Shown: positions 8,668-17,736 of the stretch, piece by piece | Position numbering within the stretch: position 1 is the first letter of the stretch | Layout of the letters: every line of letters begins with the position of its first letter | Assembly (NCBI RefSeq): GCF_009193325.2 | Contig: NZ_CP059856.1 | Location: 2,976,001-3,040,000, forward strand | DNA from: Bacteroides zhangwenhongii | GTDB lineage: Bacteria; Bacteroidota; Bacteroidia; Bacteroidales; Bacteroidaceae | Direction of reading: 5' to 3' | Length of the DNA stretch: 64,000 nt | Position numbers and translations under genes: made by a program | The notes under the pieces: model-generated | What the model saw: only the letters and a program-made list of their open reading frames with translations | What the model was told of the DNA's origin: nothing | Databases searched by the model: none

Positions 8668-9888
8668 ATGAAAGAAGATCCGAAACATATCCGAATCAGT
8701 GAATACAACTATCCGTTGCCGGATGAACGTATCGCCAAGTTTCCGTTGCCCGTTCGCGACCAGTCCAAATTACTGATCTACCGCCACGGTGAAGTGAACG
8801 AAACCATTTTTACTTCTTTACCTGACTACTTGCCTAAAGGAAGCCTGATGATATTCAATAACACGAAAGTCATCCAGGCCCGTCTTCATTTTCGGAAAGA
8901 AACAGGTGCGTTGATTGAAGTGTTCTGCCTTGAGCCGATTCAACCAAATGATTATGTACTGAACTTCCAGCAGACGGAACACGCCGCATGGCTGTGCATG
9001 ATCGGCAATCTGAAGAAATGGAAAGACGGGGAACTGAAACGGGAAATGACAGTGAAAGGATTTCCCATCACTCTGACCGCAACGAGAGGAGAATGCAGAG
9101 GGACCAGCCATTGGGTAGACTTCACCTGGAATAATGCGGAAGTTACTTTTGCCGATATTCTTGAAGTATTCGGAGAACTTCCTATTCCACCCTATTTGAA
9201 CCGGGATACGGAAGAGAGTGATAAAGAAACTTATCAGACGGTTTATTCGAAGATAAAAGGATCAGTCGCCGCCCCCACCGCCGGACTACATTTCACTCCA
9301 CAGGTATTGGATGCACTGCAAGAGAAGGGAATCGAACTTGAAGAACTGACCCTGCACGTAGGTGCGGGAACCTTCAAACCTGTAAAGAGTGAAGAGATTG
9401 AAGGTCACGAGATGCATACGGAATATATATCAGTCAACCGGAGTACCATCAAGAAACTGATCGACCATGACGGTTGTGCTGTCGCCGTAGGAACAACTTC
9501 TGTGAGAACACTTGAAAGCCTTTACCATATCGGAGTTACTCTCGCAGAGAATCCGGACGCAACGGAAGAGGAACTACACGTCAGACAATGGCAACCTTAC
9601 GAGAAGTACGACCAGATACCTCCGGTAGTTGCCTTGCAGAAAATATTGGGGTATCTCGACCGCCACGGTATGGAAACACTTCACACCAGTACTCAGATTA
9701 TCATAGCACCGGGATATGATTATAAAATCGTAAAGGCGATGGTCACCAATTTCCACCAGCCTCAAAGCACCCTGCTGCTTTTGGTTTCCGCTTTTGTAAA
9801 AGGCAATTGGCGGACGATCTACGACTATGCCTTAAGCCACGATTTCCGTTTCCTCAGTTATGGAGACTCTTCTTTATTAATACCATAA
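8668..9888 (+). CDS. queA: tRNA preQ1(34) S-adenosylmethionine ribosyltransferase-isomerase
   Basis: QueA transfers and isomerises the ribosyl moiety of SAM onto 7-aminomethyl-7-deazaguanine in tRNA, giving epoxyqueuosine. From the ATG at 8668 the product is 406 residues, starting MKEDPKHIRISEYNYPLP. The family signature VAAPTAGLHFT is present, as are LHVGAGTFKPV and VGTTSVRTLESL. The C-terminus ends with FHQPQSTLLLLVSAFVKG. It is longer than the E. coli enzyme (about 356 residues), mainly through an insertion around the middle third, which also appears normal for Bacteroidetes. The upstream in-frame ATG at 8614 overlaps the tRNA terminator region and was not chosen. A NUDIX gene follows 20 bases downstream, probably cotranscribed. 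Confidence 0.94.
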   Translation: MKEDPKHIRISEYNYPLPDERIAKFPLPVRDQSKLLIYRHGEVNETIFTSLPDYLPKGSLMIFNNTKVIQARLHFRKETGALIEVFCLEPIQPNDYVLNFQQTEHAAWLCMIGNLKKWKDGELKREMTVKGFPITLTATRGECRGTSHWVDFTWNNAEVTFADILEVFGELPIPPYLNRDTEESDKETYQTVYSKIKGSVAAPTAGLHFTPQVLDALQEKGIELEELTLHVGAGTFKPVKSEEIEGHEMHTEYISVNRSTIKKLIDHDGCAVAVGTTSVRTLESLYHIGVTLAENPDATEEELHVRQWQPYEKYDQIPPVVALQKILGYLDRHGMETLHTSTQIIIAPGYDYKIVKAMVTNFHQPQSTLLLLVSAFVKGNWRTIYDYALSHDFRFLSYGDSSLLIP

Positions 9889-9908
9889 TCCCCCCGAATA
9901 TAAAAACA

Positions 9909-10430
9909 ATGGCACAGAGCGATAATAACCAAGAAATGTTCCCTATCGTAGATGAGCAGGGAAATATCACCGGAACCGCTACACGCGGAGAATGTCATAG
10001 CGGCAGCAAACTGCTCCACCCGGTCGTCCACCTTCATATATTCAACGCCAACGGAGACTTGTATCTGCAGAAGCGTCCCGAATGGAAAGATATCCAGCCG
10101 GGGAAATGGGATACAGCCGTAGGCGGACATATTGATTTGGGTGAAAGCGTAGATATCGCCCTCAGACGGGAAGCAAATGAAGAATTAGGTATCACAGATT
10201 TCACTCCCGAGCGGCTTGCCAGCTATGTATTCGAGTCCGAACGTGAAAAGGAGCTTGTCTTTGTCCACAAGACCGTTTATGACGGAGAAATTCATCCCAG
10301 TGACGAACTGGATGGCGGACGGTTCTGGACAGTCGAAGAAATAAAAGAGAATCTGGGCAAAGGGACTTTCACTCCCAACTTCGAAGGAGAATTGCAGAAA
10401 GTCTCCCTTATACCTTCTCTATCCAAGTAA
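9909..10430 (+). CDS. NUDIX hydrolase
   Basis: A 173-residue NUDIX protein, starting at ATG 9909 (MAQSDNNQEMF). The NUDIX box is GGHIDLGESVDIALRREA followed by NEELGI (about residues 76-100), with the catalytic REANEEL core intact. The flanking sequence (FPIVDEQGNITGTATRGECH near the N-terminus, and VHLHIFNANGDLYLQKR) resembles the YfcD/isopentenyl-diphosphate-isomerase-like branch of NUDIX enzymes, so it probably hydrolyses a nucleoside or other diphosphate. The substrate cannot be given. It follows queA by 20 bases and is likely in the same transcript. Confidence 0.85.
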   Translation: MAQSDNNQEMFPIVDEQGNITGTATRGECHSGSKLLHPVVHLHIFNANGDLYLQKRPEWKDIQPGKWDTAVGGHIDLGESVDIALRREANEELGITDFTPERLASYVFESEREKELVFVHKTVYDGEIHPSDELDGGRFWTVEEIKENLGKGTFTPNFEGELQKVSLIPSLSK

Positions 10431-10560
10431 TTGTTTCTTCGGATAAAAAACACAGGCGGAAGCTACATTGAAAAGCAGCAACGAACACTTACTATGTCTG
10501 TTCGAAAGTTATGATTACCCTACTCAAGGCATCGATTTATGGTTTGACAACCAAACATTA

Positions 10561-10629
10561 AAACGCGGACCAACGCAATCATCGCAAATCGTAACTCTTC
10601 TTTGCGACAATCTGCGTTAATCCGCGTTT
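10561..10629. repeat. Palindromic intergenic repeat, copy 1
   Basis: The left arm (10561-10588, starting AAACGCGGACCAACGC) and right arm (10601-10629, ending GTTAATCCGCGTTT) are imperfect inverted copies around a 12-base spacer. The right arm contains AATCTGCGTTAATCCGCG, shared with the copies near 32413-32440 and 44708-44787. It lies between the convergent NUDIX and glmM genes, where it could also act as a terminator. Confidence 0.7.
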
Positions 10630-10651
10630 CTACTATAAGACAGGCGATTAA

Positions 10652-12043
10652 TTATTTCTTCGCCAATTCATTGATTACATCCATTATCTTCTGTCCGATT
10701 TCTTCGGCAGCCTCCATAGTAGAAGCTTCGCTATATACGCGGATAATCGGTTCTGTGTTACTCTTGCGCAAATGTACCCATTTGTCTGCGAAGTCAATCT
10801 TCACACCGTCGATGTCGTTGATTTCCTCGTCTTTATAGATTTCCTTCACTTTAGCGAGGATAGCGTCCACGTCAATTTCCGGAGTCAGGTCGACACGGTT
10901 CTTCGCAATGAAGTAAGGAGGATAAGTGGCGCGAAGTTCGCTAACCTTCTTTCCTTCGTGAGCCAGATGGCTAAGGAATAAAGCGATACCTACCAAAGCG
11001 TCACGGCCGTAATGGCTGGCAGGATAGATCACTCCACCATTTCCTTCACCACCGATAACGGCATTGGTCGCTTTCATCTTCGTTACAACGTTTACTTCGC
11101 CAACGGCAGAAGCATTGTATTCCATACCGTATTTACGGGTTACATCACGCAGGGCACGAGTAGAGCTCAAGTTGGATACCGTATTGCCCGGAGTATGCTT
11201 CAACACATAGTCGGCAACAGTAACCAATGTATATTCTTCACCGTACATCACACCGTTTTCGCAAATCATCGCCAGACGGTCAACGTCAGGGTCTACCACA
11301 AATGCCACATCCGCTTTTCCCCCTTTCATCAAGTTCATGATGTCTCCGAGATTCTTTTCAAGCGGCTCCGGGTTGTGCTGGAAGTTTCCGGTAGGTTCAC
11401 AATATAGTTTCTCTACGTGTTTCACACCCAAACGTTCGAGAAGTTCGGGAAGAATGATACCGCCTACTGAGTTTACACAGTCAATAGCCACACGGAAATC
11501 AGCTTTCTTGATAGCTTCAACGTCTACCAGATCAAGAGCCAATACGCTGTCGATATGTTTTTGATTGTAGGTAAGATCCTTGCGATAAGAGCCCAAGTGA
11601 TCAACATCGGCATAGTCGAACTCTTCAGCTTCGGCGATACGAAGTACTTCATTGCCTTCCGCCGCATTCAGAAACTCACCATGTTCATTCAGTAACTTCA
11701 GTGCATTCCACTGTTTCGGATTATGAGAAGCTGTCAGGATGATACCGCCACAGGCGCCTTCCATCGTTACAGCGAGTTCTGTAGTCGGAGTAGAAGCCAA
11801 GTCAATGTCTACTACATCCCAGCCCATTCCCATCAAGGTACCGACTACTACGTTTTTTACCATTTCACCGGAGATGCGGGCGTCACGTCCCACAACAATC
11901 TTGTTACTCTTTACCGTACAAGTCTTACGGATTAAAGTAGCATAAGCCGAGGTGAATTTCACGATGTCGAGCGGATTCAATCCTTCGCCCGCTCCTCCGC
12001 CGATAGTTCCGCGGATTCCAGAGATAGATTTGATTAGAGTCAT
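10652..12043 (-). CDS. glmM: Phosphoglucosamine mutase
   Basis: GlmM interconverts glucosamine-6-phosphate and glucosamine-1-phosphate on the route to UDP-GlcNAc. The 463-residue protein has the four-domain phosphohexomutase layout. The phosphoserine loop ILTASHNPKQWNALK lies near residue 100, the Mg-binding loop VDPDVDRLA near 250, the sugar-binding loop GGEGNGGVI near 335, and the phosphate-binding loop RKSNTEPIIRVYSEA near 430. The family also includes phosphomannomutases, and the assignment to GlmM rather than ManB rests on the N-terminal SISGIRGT form and is not absolute. It follows the DUF4827 gene by 39 bases on the same strand. Confidence 0.88.
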   Translation of the reverse strand: MTLIKSISGIRGTIGGGAGEGLNPLDIVKFTSAYATLIRKTCTVKSNKIVVGRDARISGEMVKNVVVGTLMGMGWDVVDIDLASTPTTELAVTMEGACGGIILTASHNPKQWNALKLLNEHGEFLNAAEGNEVLRIAEAEEFDYADVDHLGSYRKDLTYNQKHIDSVLALDLVDVEAIKKADFRVAIDCVNSVGGIILPELLERLGVKHVEKLYCEPTGNFQHNPEPLEKNLGDIMNLMKGGKADVAFVVDPDVDRLAMICENGVMYGEEYTLVTVADYVLKHTPGNTVSNLSSTRALRDVTRKYGMEYNASAVGEVNVVTKMKATNAVIGGEGNGGVIYPASHYGRDALVGIALFLSHLAHEGKKVSELRATYPPYFIAKNRVDLTPEIDVDAILAKVKEIYKDEEINDIDGVKIDFADKWVHLRKSNTEPIIRVYSEASTMEAAEEIGQKIMDVINELAKK

Positions 12044-12082
12044 AGGTTCTTTACTTAAAGATTTATTTAAATGTTAGTGTTT

Positions 12083-12745
12083 CTAGCTTCGTGCTTTACG
12101 GAACTCGGTGATATCATAGAAGTAAGGAGTTACGTACTGTTGAGCGGAAGTATGTCCCATCTTTGAAGGAACGATCAGACGCACGTGGGCATTGTCACGC
12201 AGGTAGGGCAATGCCAAAAGCCATCCTTGAGGTACGGCCGTACTGGCGTAATAGGACGACCAGACATAGTCCATTTCGATGAATGTACCGGCTGAATAAG
12301 TGTCTGTCTTCACATAACGGAATACGGCAGGATAGGCATACAGCTGTGAAGCGTCCATATACTCTTCCATAGGTATATTAAAAGCCGCAAGTTCGCGTGT
12401 AGCGATGTTGGTCTCCGCATAACGGGTACAAATGTTATTATTGTTAGCAAACGAATCTATAGCTGCCGGTTTGTCCGGCACTACCAAAGTTCCTTTATCC
12501 ACAATCTGCATATACACACCATTAGATGAGAAAGAGACATATTCGTTCTTATTCAAGTCGGTCTTATAACCGTTTGCTTTAAACTGCTCTTCCGAAATCA
12601 CATGAATCGCACTATCTTTGATGAACTGGCTTACCGCATTCTTCTCATCTTCCAGCATTTCCGCGTATGTCTTCGAATCATCGCACGCCTGGAACAGACT
12701 TCCGGCAGTCAGCAAAGAGAGAAATAAAAATACAAGTTTCTTCAT
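12083..12745 (-). CDS. DUF4827-type lipoprotein
   Basis: A 220-residue protein with a lipoprotein signal peptide (MKKLVFLFLSLLTAGSLFQAC; lipobox cysteine at about residue 21). The rest is a single compact domain (VISEEQFKANGYKTDLNKNEY, then a C-terminal VTPYFYDITEFRKARS). This fits the Bacteroidales family DUF4827, whose biochemical role is not established. A fold related to FKBP peptidyl-prolyl isomerases is possible but I cannot confirm it from sequence. It lies between nrnA and glmM with its own -7 box, so it and glmM probably form a transcript. Periplasmic, lipid-anchored. Confidence 0.75.
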   Translation of the reverse strand: MKKLVFLFLSLLTAGSLFQACDDSKTYAEMLEDEKNAVSQFIKDSAIHVISEEQFKANGYKTDLNKNEYVSFSSNGVYMQIVDKGTLVVPDKPAAIDSFANNNNICTRYAETNIATRELAAFNIPMEEYMDASQLYAYPAVFRYVKTDTYSAGTFIEMDYVWSSYYASTAVPQGWLLALPYLRDNAHVRLIVPSKMGHTSAQQYVTPYFYDITEFRKARS

Positions 12746-12771
12746 TATCTGTTATTTAGCTATATTCCGCA

Positions 12772-12779
12772 CAAATGTA
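12772..12779 (-). promoter_or_regulatory. -7 box of the DUF4827-glmM transcript
   Basis: TACATTTG on the minus strand, 26 bases before the start at 12745. No good -33 element. The spacer upstream contains short direct repeats (AAGGTTAAAAG twice and CTTTCAAC twice on the minus strand). Confidence 0.4.
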
Positions 12780-12863
12780 TCTCAAAATCATTAAAAGTTG
12801 AAAGAGCAATGTTGAAAGTTCGTATCTTTTAACCTTTCCATATTCACTTTTAACCTTCCGCCT

Positions 12864-13901
12864 TTAGCTTTTGGCTGTTAATAGAGGCTTATATTTCTCA
12901 AGCGCTTTCTCGAAAACAGCTTTTGCCTCTTCCATCGTTCCGAAAAATTCACCTCCGGACGCGTTCAAGTGGCCGCCACCGTTAAAGAATTCGGCAGCCA
13001 ACTGATTGCACGGAAAAGTCCCGACCGAACGGAGGGAAATTTTAATCATCGGTTTCTCTGTATCTTCCCGCAAAAAGCAGGAAAAGCGAACGTTCTTAAT
13101 GCTGAGAGGGATATTGACAAAGCCTTCACTATCCCCTTTTATATAGTGGAACTTACTTTGTTCGGCTTTTGTCAGTGTAATTAATGCCGAGTTGCAATCC
13201 GAATAGACAGTCATGTTCGACAAGACATATCCCATCAGCCGCAAACGGCTCTCGGAATAGGTGTTGTACACCTTACGATAGATATCGTCTTTATCAATGC
13301 CTTTGGAAAGGAGTTCGCTGATAATGAAGTAGATCTCCCGATTGTTGGAATTATAGGTAAAACCACCCGTATCGGTCATCATGCCCGTATAGATACACTC
13401 GGCACCTTCTTTAGAAATCTCGTCGAAATAGCCCATCCGGCAAATAAGGCGGAACACCAGTTCGGAAGTAGAAGAAATCTTCGGGTAGGACATCGTTATC
13501 TTACAGAAGTCTTCGGGATACAAATGATGGTCTATCAGTATCTTACGTGCAGGAGAAGCAGCTACGGCATCCGCCATATCTTCGATGCGTTTCAGTGCGT
13601 TGAAGTCCAAGCAACAGATGACATCGGCCTCAGCAAGCAGTTTATCCGCAAACTCTTTATAGCGGTCATACAAAAGAATGTCCTTACTGTCCGGCATCCA
13701 CTTGAGGAAATCGGGAAATGCATTAGGCACAATTACGTTCACTGTCTTTTCCTGAGAATCCAAGAAATGATATAATCCCAGTGATGAACCGATTGCATCA
13801 CCGTCAGGAGATACATGAGATACTATTACTATTTTGTCAGCTCGCTCAAACCATTTAGTGAAATGGTCTATTTTAGCTTGTTCTATTACTTTCGTCAACA
13901 T
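12864..13901 (-). CDS. nrnA: DHH-family oligoribonuclease / pAp phosphatase (NrnA-like)
   Basis: NrnA-type enzymes degrade short RNA oligonucleotides (2-5 nt) and dephosphorylate pAp. From the ATG at 13901 the product is 345 residues. The N-terminal DHH domain has SHVSPDGDAIGSSLG (near 28-42), CCLDFNALKR, and LIDHHLYPEDF with the DHH triad. The C-terminal DHHA1 domain ends with NGGGHLNASGGEF, the substrate-binding glycine motif. A longer frame upstream overlaps the comEC gene and lacks conservation signals. It is the last gene of the tsaC-clc-fmt-rpe-comEC-nrnA run, 46 bases after comEC. Confidence 0.9.
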   Translation of the reverse strand: MLTKVIEQAKIDHFTKWFERADKIVIVSHVSPDGDAIGSSLGLYHFLDSQEKTVNVIVPNAFPDFLKWMPDSKDILLYDRYKEFADKLLAEADVICCLDFNALKRIEDMADAVAASPARKILIDHHLYPEDFCKITMSYPKISSTSELVFRLICRMGYFDEISKEGAECIYTGMMTDTGGFTYNSNNREIYFIISELLSKGIDKDDIYRKVYNTYSESRLRLMGYVLSNMTVYSDCNSALITLTKAEQSKFHYIKGDSEGFVNIPLSIKNVRFSCFLREDTEKPMIKISLRSVGTFPCNQLAAEFFNGGGHLNASGGEFFGTMEEAKAVFEKALEKYKPLLTAKS

Positions 13902-13947
13902 ACTCTTTTTCTTTATCAAGGTGCAAATGTACGATAATTCTTTGTAC

Positions 13948-16068
13948 TTAGAGCAAAAAGCGGACAGAACCTTCTTCCGATAAGGAGATAAAATGTAAAC
14001 CGTATTCCTTGCATTCCTCCTTAAAACGGCCTCTACGATACTCTGAGAGGGAGGCATCGAAGATAATACAATCGGGAAGAAAGAATTTGGTAAGTTCTTT
14101 CAATCGGCCGTCATAGCCTTTGCATAAGTAAAGATAATCAATATATAACGTGGGAGTTGTCGATTTGTTCCGCAACGTCTGCCAATGATTATCGTTTACA
14201 ATACAGATATTACATCCATGAAATGATACAAGTTGCCGTTGTCGGGAGAATACGTCAGTCCGACAGTCGGAGGTGATTTCCGCCGGTGGTAAAAGATGCC
14301 GGCGTTTCCAATAGTTGGCTGTCACACGTTCCAATGCTTTTTTGTTCGGTAACGTATCCGCATAACTTATCCAGGAATGTCCACTACTTTCTATGCAATG
14401 AACCGCCGGACAACCCGGTACATTATAAAAGACCAAACCTGTCTGCGGACGGTCTATCCAAACCATCGTAACATGATAAATACTTAATAAAAGAACGGAA
14501 AGAAGACAGAATAACAGGTTTCTAAGCCGCCTATGCAAACAGTAACAGGCTACTCCAAACAGGAAAACATAGATACCGCAAACTTCCAATTGATAAAGCC
14601 AGATTCCATCGACGGACGAGCAAGGAAGTTGCTCCACCCATCTCACAAAGAGGTTCAATCCCTCCAACAGTTTTCTGACACCTACCGCTGCCCATATCTG
14701 AAGCCAAGGAAAAGGAGTCAAAAGAAGCATGAAAATAGCGGCATACAGGATAATAGTAATCAAAGGAATAACCAGCAGATTCGTCAAAAGAAAGTGTACG
14801 GAGAATTGGGAGAAGTAAAACATGACAAGCGGAGCAGTCCCTATCTGTGCAGCAATAGATACGCTCATCAATCCCCAGACGGACTTCCCCACTCTGTTTC
14901 TTACAGTAAACAGGCGATAAACCGGCCTTTGGATCAATAAAATGGAGGCAACCGCAAGGAAGGAAAGCTGAAAGCCGACATCAAACAGTCCTGCCGGATC
15001 ACAAAGCAGCATAAACCATGCCGTCGCAGCTAATGTATTCAAGGAAAATGGTTGACGGCCGAATATATCTGCCAATGCCAGGATGGAGAACATGGTGACC
15101 GAACGGACTACTGAGGGAGAAAGTCCCGTAAAAAAGGCGAAAGCCCATAATAAGACTAAAAGAGACACGGAACGAACACATCTGCCGGTCCGTCCTTTTC
15201 GGGCAACAGGTCGTAGAATAAAGAAAAGAAAAGCATACAGAAGCCCGATGTGTAACCCGGATAGAGCTAGAATATGACTCGCGCCGGCTATCGAATAGCT
15301 TTCGCGAACAGATTCGCTTAATTCAGTCTTATCACCAATGGTCAAGGCAGACAGCACGGCCAGTTCATCTCCGGTAAAGCCTAATTGACGGTAAAGAGCT
15401 ATTACTTTCTCACGGTAAGAATCGGCCAGACACCGAAGACGCAAATGAATCACTCCGTTTGTCTGCACAGAACGCAGTGTTATCCATTTTCCGGCAGCGA
15501 CATAGCCCGTCCCACTAATACCTCTTCGCATCAAGTAGCGGGCATAATCAAATTCATCGAAGTTCTTCTGATTAGCAGGTGGGGAAATGCGTGTAGAAAC
15601 CAACAATTCATCCCCGTTCTTCAAGCAGGCGGCAGCTGAATCCTGTTTCAGATAGAGTATCGCTTTTCGCTCTACCGGATGACTACCGATAGAATCATAA
15701 TATTCTTTCACAAGTACCCTGCAGAGCGATGTACGCTCCCTTGGTTGTGGAGTATCCGTTATCAGAGCCCGATAAATTACGTCATCGTCAGGAAAGGTAT
15801 ATTGTGTTTGCCGCAGCTGCCAAGTTATTCCCGTCCATCCGCCCGCGAAACACAGGACTGTCAGGACTGCTCCGAAACACCAACGCTGCGAATAATGCTC
15901 ACAGAAATGAAAGAGAAAAGCCAAGATTAACAGGAAGATGGAAGCCGATACTCCCCAAAGAACATCCATCGAACAGTCGAAAAAGCGTTCTCCACAAAAA
16001 ACGCCTGCTATCCAAGGGATAACCAGGCGCATATAAGGATATTGATGGATGCAATAATTACAAGTCAT
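13948..16068 (-). CDS. comEC: ComEC/Rec2 family DNA-uptake channel protein
   Basis: ComEC proteins carry single-stranded DNA across the inner membrane during transformation. The 706-residue protein has an N-terminal DUF4131-type region with two or three membrane helices (about 13-75), a soluble OB-like segment (about 80-215), and the Competence domain with many helices (about 225-520; ASHILALSGLHIGLLYAF is the family signature). The C-terminal part (about 530-706) sits where other ComEC proteins have a metallo-beta-lactamase domain, but no HxHxDH motif is visible. The start overlaps the rpe stop by 11 bases, suggesting translational coupling. Natural competence is not generally reported for these bacteria, so the working role is uncertain. 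Confidence 0.88.
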   Translation of the reverse strand: MTCNYCIHQYPYMRLVIPWIAGVFCGERFFDCSMDVLWGVSASIFLLILAFLFHFCEHYSQRWCFGAVLTVLCFAGGWTGITWQLRQTQYTFPDDDVIYRALITDTPQPRERTSLCRVLVKEYYDSIGSHPVERKAILYLKQDSAAACLKNGDELLVSTRISPPANQKNFDEFDYARYLMRRGISGTGYVAAGKWITLRSVQTNGVIHLRLRCLADSYREKVIALYRQLGFTGDELAVLSALTIGDKTELSESVRESYSIAGASHILALSGLHIGLLYAFLFFILRPVARKGRTGRCVRSVSLLVLLWAFAFFTGLSPSVVRSVTMFSILALADIFGRQPFSLNTLAATAWFMLLCDPAGLFDVGFQLSFLAVASILLIQRPVYRLFTVRNRVGKSVWGLMSVSIAAQIGTAPLVMFYFSQFSVHFLLTNLLVIPLITIILYAAIFMLLLTPFPWLQIWAAVGVRKLLEGLNLFVRWVEQLPCSSVDGIWLYQLEVCGIYVFLFGVACYCLHRRLRNLLFCLLSVLLLSIYHVTMVWIDRPQTGLVFYNVPGCPAVHCIESSGHSWISYADTLPNKKALERVTANYWKRRHLLPPAEITSDCRTDVFSRQRQLVSFHGCNICIVNDNHWQTLRNKSTTPTLYIDYLYLCKGYDGRLKELTKFFLPDCIIFDASLSEYRRGRFKEECKEYGLHFISLSEEGSVRFLL

Positions 16069-16708
16069 GTAATTGATGAATCATCGCCTCCGGATCCGGT
16101 GCTGCAAAGACGGCATTACCGGCCACCAACGCATCAGCTCCCGCCTCAACCAGTCGGGCTCCTGTTTCCAAATTCACACCACCGTCTACTTCAATCAGCG
16201 CTTTCGATCCTGTCCGTTCAATCAGGGCACGCAGCTCACGGACTTTCTCAACCGAATGTTCGATAAACTTCTGTCCGCCGAATCCCGGATTCACGCTCAT
16301 GACAAGCACCATATACACATCTCGGATAATATCTTGCAGCAGAGCTACCGGAGTAGCAGGATTAATGGTTACGGCAGGCTGCATCCCCGCTTCCCTGATT
16401 TGCTGTATCACCCGATGCAAATGCGGACAAGCCTCATAATGCACATTCATCGTATGAGCGCCCAACGCCTTTACTTCAGGGATGAATTTTTCCGGATTAA
16501 CAATCATCAGATGCACGTCCAACGGCTTCTTACTCAACTTCGCTACATACTTCAATACCGGAAAGCCGAATGAAATGTTCGGGACAAAAACCCCGTCCAT
16601 TATATCAATATGTACCCACTCCGCTTCACTGCGGTTTATCATTTCAATATCTTTCGCCAAATGTCCGAAATCGGCAGAAAGAATGGAAGGAGCAATAATC
16701 GGTTTCAT
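16058..16708 (-). CDS. rpe: Ribulose-phosphate 3-epimerase
   Basis: Rpe interconverts ribulose-5-phosphate and xylulose-5-phosphate in the pentose phosphate pathway. From the ATG at 16708 the product is 216 residues, starting MKPIIAPSILSADF. Family motifs are WVHIDIMDGVFVPNIS (metal-binding His and Asp), VHLMIVNPEKF, MSVNPGFGGQKFI and the C-terminal IEVDGGVNLETG. An in-frame start at 16735 would overlap the end of fmt and adds nine residues outside the conserved fold. Its stop overlaps the comEC start by 11 bases, and fmt ends 23 bases upstream. Confidence 0.95.
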   Translation of the reverse strand: MKPIIAPSILSADFGHLAKDIEMINRSEAEWVHIDIMDGVFVPNISFGFPVLKYVAKLSKKPLDVHLMIVNPEKFIPEVKALGAHTMNVHYEACPHLHRVIQQIREAGMQPAVTINPATPVALLQDIIRDVYMVLVMSVNPGFGGQKFIEHSVEKVRELRALIERTGSKALIEVDGGVNLETGARLVEAGADALVAGNAVFAAPDPEAMIHQLHDL

Positions 16709-16731
16709 AATTCTTCTATATTTAAGGTTTA

Positions 16732-17700
16732 TCACTTCATCTTACAGCCGTCCGCCAAACGGTATCCACGAAGCAACTCATCTGTTTTCAAACGTTTCTT
16801 GCCGGGAAGCTGCAAGGAAAGAATGGATACAAACCCATCCGGCACGGCAACCTTTATATATTTCTTGCCATCCGTCACAACCGTTCCCGCAGAGAGCTGA
16901 TGTGATTCGTATATCTTTTCAGTCTCGAAGATTTTCACCACTACCGTTTCATTTTCAGAAGTGACCAGTTCACTCCAGGCAGCGGGATAAGGCGATAATC
17001 CACGAATAAAGTCGTACACCTTCTTCACCGGTTGATTCCAATCAATCCGGCAAGTATCTTTGAATATCTTCGGAGCTGGACGGAGTTCACCGACAACCGC
17101 CATTTCTTCTTGAGGAATCGGTTTTACCGTTCCATTCAATATAGCGTCTACCGTTTCAGGAACCAGTTTCCCTCCCAACATCATCAATTTGTCATGTACC
17201 ACTTCCACATTGTCTGTATCCGCAATAGGCACACGTACCTGCTGAATAACCTCTCCCGTATCAATCTCATGTTTCAGGAAAAACGTAGTGATTCCTGTCT
17301 CCGTGTCACCATTGATCACCGCCCAATTAATAGGAGCAGCTCCACGATATTGAGGAAGCAGAGAAGCATGAAGGTTAAACGTACCCAGTCGCGGCATATT
17401 CCAGACCACCTCCGGCAACATCCGGAAAGCAACCACAATCTGCAAGTCGGCTTTCCATTCGCGCAAGGCCTCCACAAAAGCCTCATCTTTCAACTTCTCG
17501 GGCTGAAGCAACGGTAAGTTCCGCTCCAACGCATATTGCTTGACCGGAGAATACTGTATTTTATGTCCGCGTCCGGCAGGCTTGTCGGGCATTGTGATCA
17601 CACCCACTACATTATAACCGCCTTCCACCAACTGACGCAAGGCCTCCACCGCAAAATCGGGAGTACCCATATATACTATTCTTAAGTCTTCTTTCTTCAT
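16732..17700 (-). CDS. fmt: Methionyl-tRNA formyltransferase
   Basis: Fmt formylates initiator Met-tRNA using 10-formyltetrahydrofolate. The 322-residue length is typical. The N-terminal formyltransferase domain starts RIVYMGTPDFAVEALRQL and carries the catalytic signature NLHASLLPQYRGAAPINWA (Asn, His and a downstream Asp in LKHEIDTGEVI). The C-terminal OB-like tRNA-binding domain spans about 205-315. Within the minus-strand operon it lies 36 bases after the ClC gene and 23 bases before rpe. Confidence 0.95.
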   Translation of the reverse strand: MKKEDLRIVYMGTPDFAVEALRQLVEGGYNVVGVITMPDKPAGRGHKIQYSPVKQYALERNLPLLQPEKLKDEAFVEALREWKADLQIVVAFRMLPEVVWNMPRLGTFNLHASLLPQYRGAAPINWAVINGDTETGITTFFLKHEIDTGEVIQQVRVPIADTDNVEVVHDKLMMLGGKLVPETVDAILNGTVKPIPQEEMAVVGELRPAPKIFKDTCRIDWNQPVKKVYDFIRGLSPYPAAWSELVTSENETVVVKIFETEKIYESHQLSAGTVVTDGKKYIKVAVPDGFVSILSLQLPGKKRLKTDELLRGYRLADGCKMK

Positions 17701-17736
17701 AATCCAACTATGTTATCATTAACTTAAACGCAAAGT

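Noticed and set aside
8469..8708. Minus-strand ORF across tRNA-Pro
   Set aside because: It is the antisense of a well-formed tRNA and its terminator.
13948..14057. Extended start of nrnA overlapping comEC
   Set aside because: The extra 52 residues are the antisense-independent shadow of comEC's end. The conserved protein starts at 13901.
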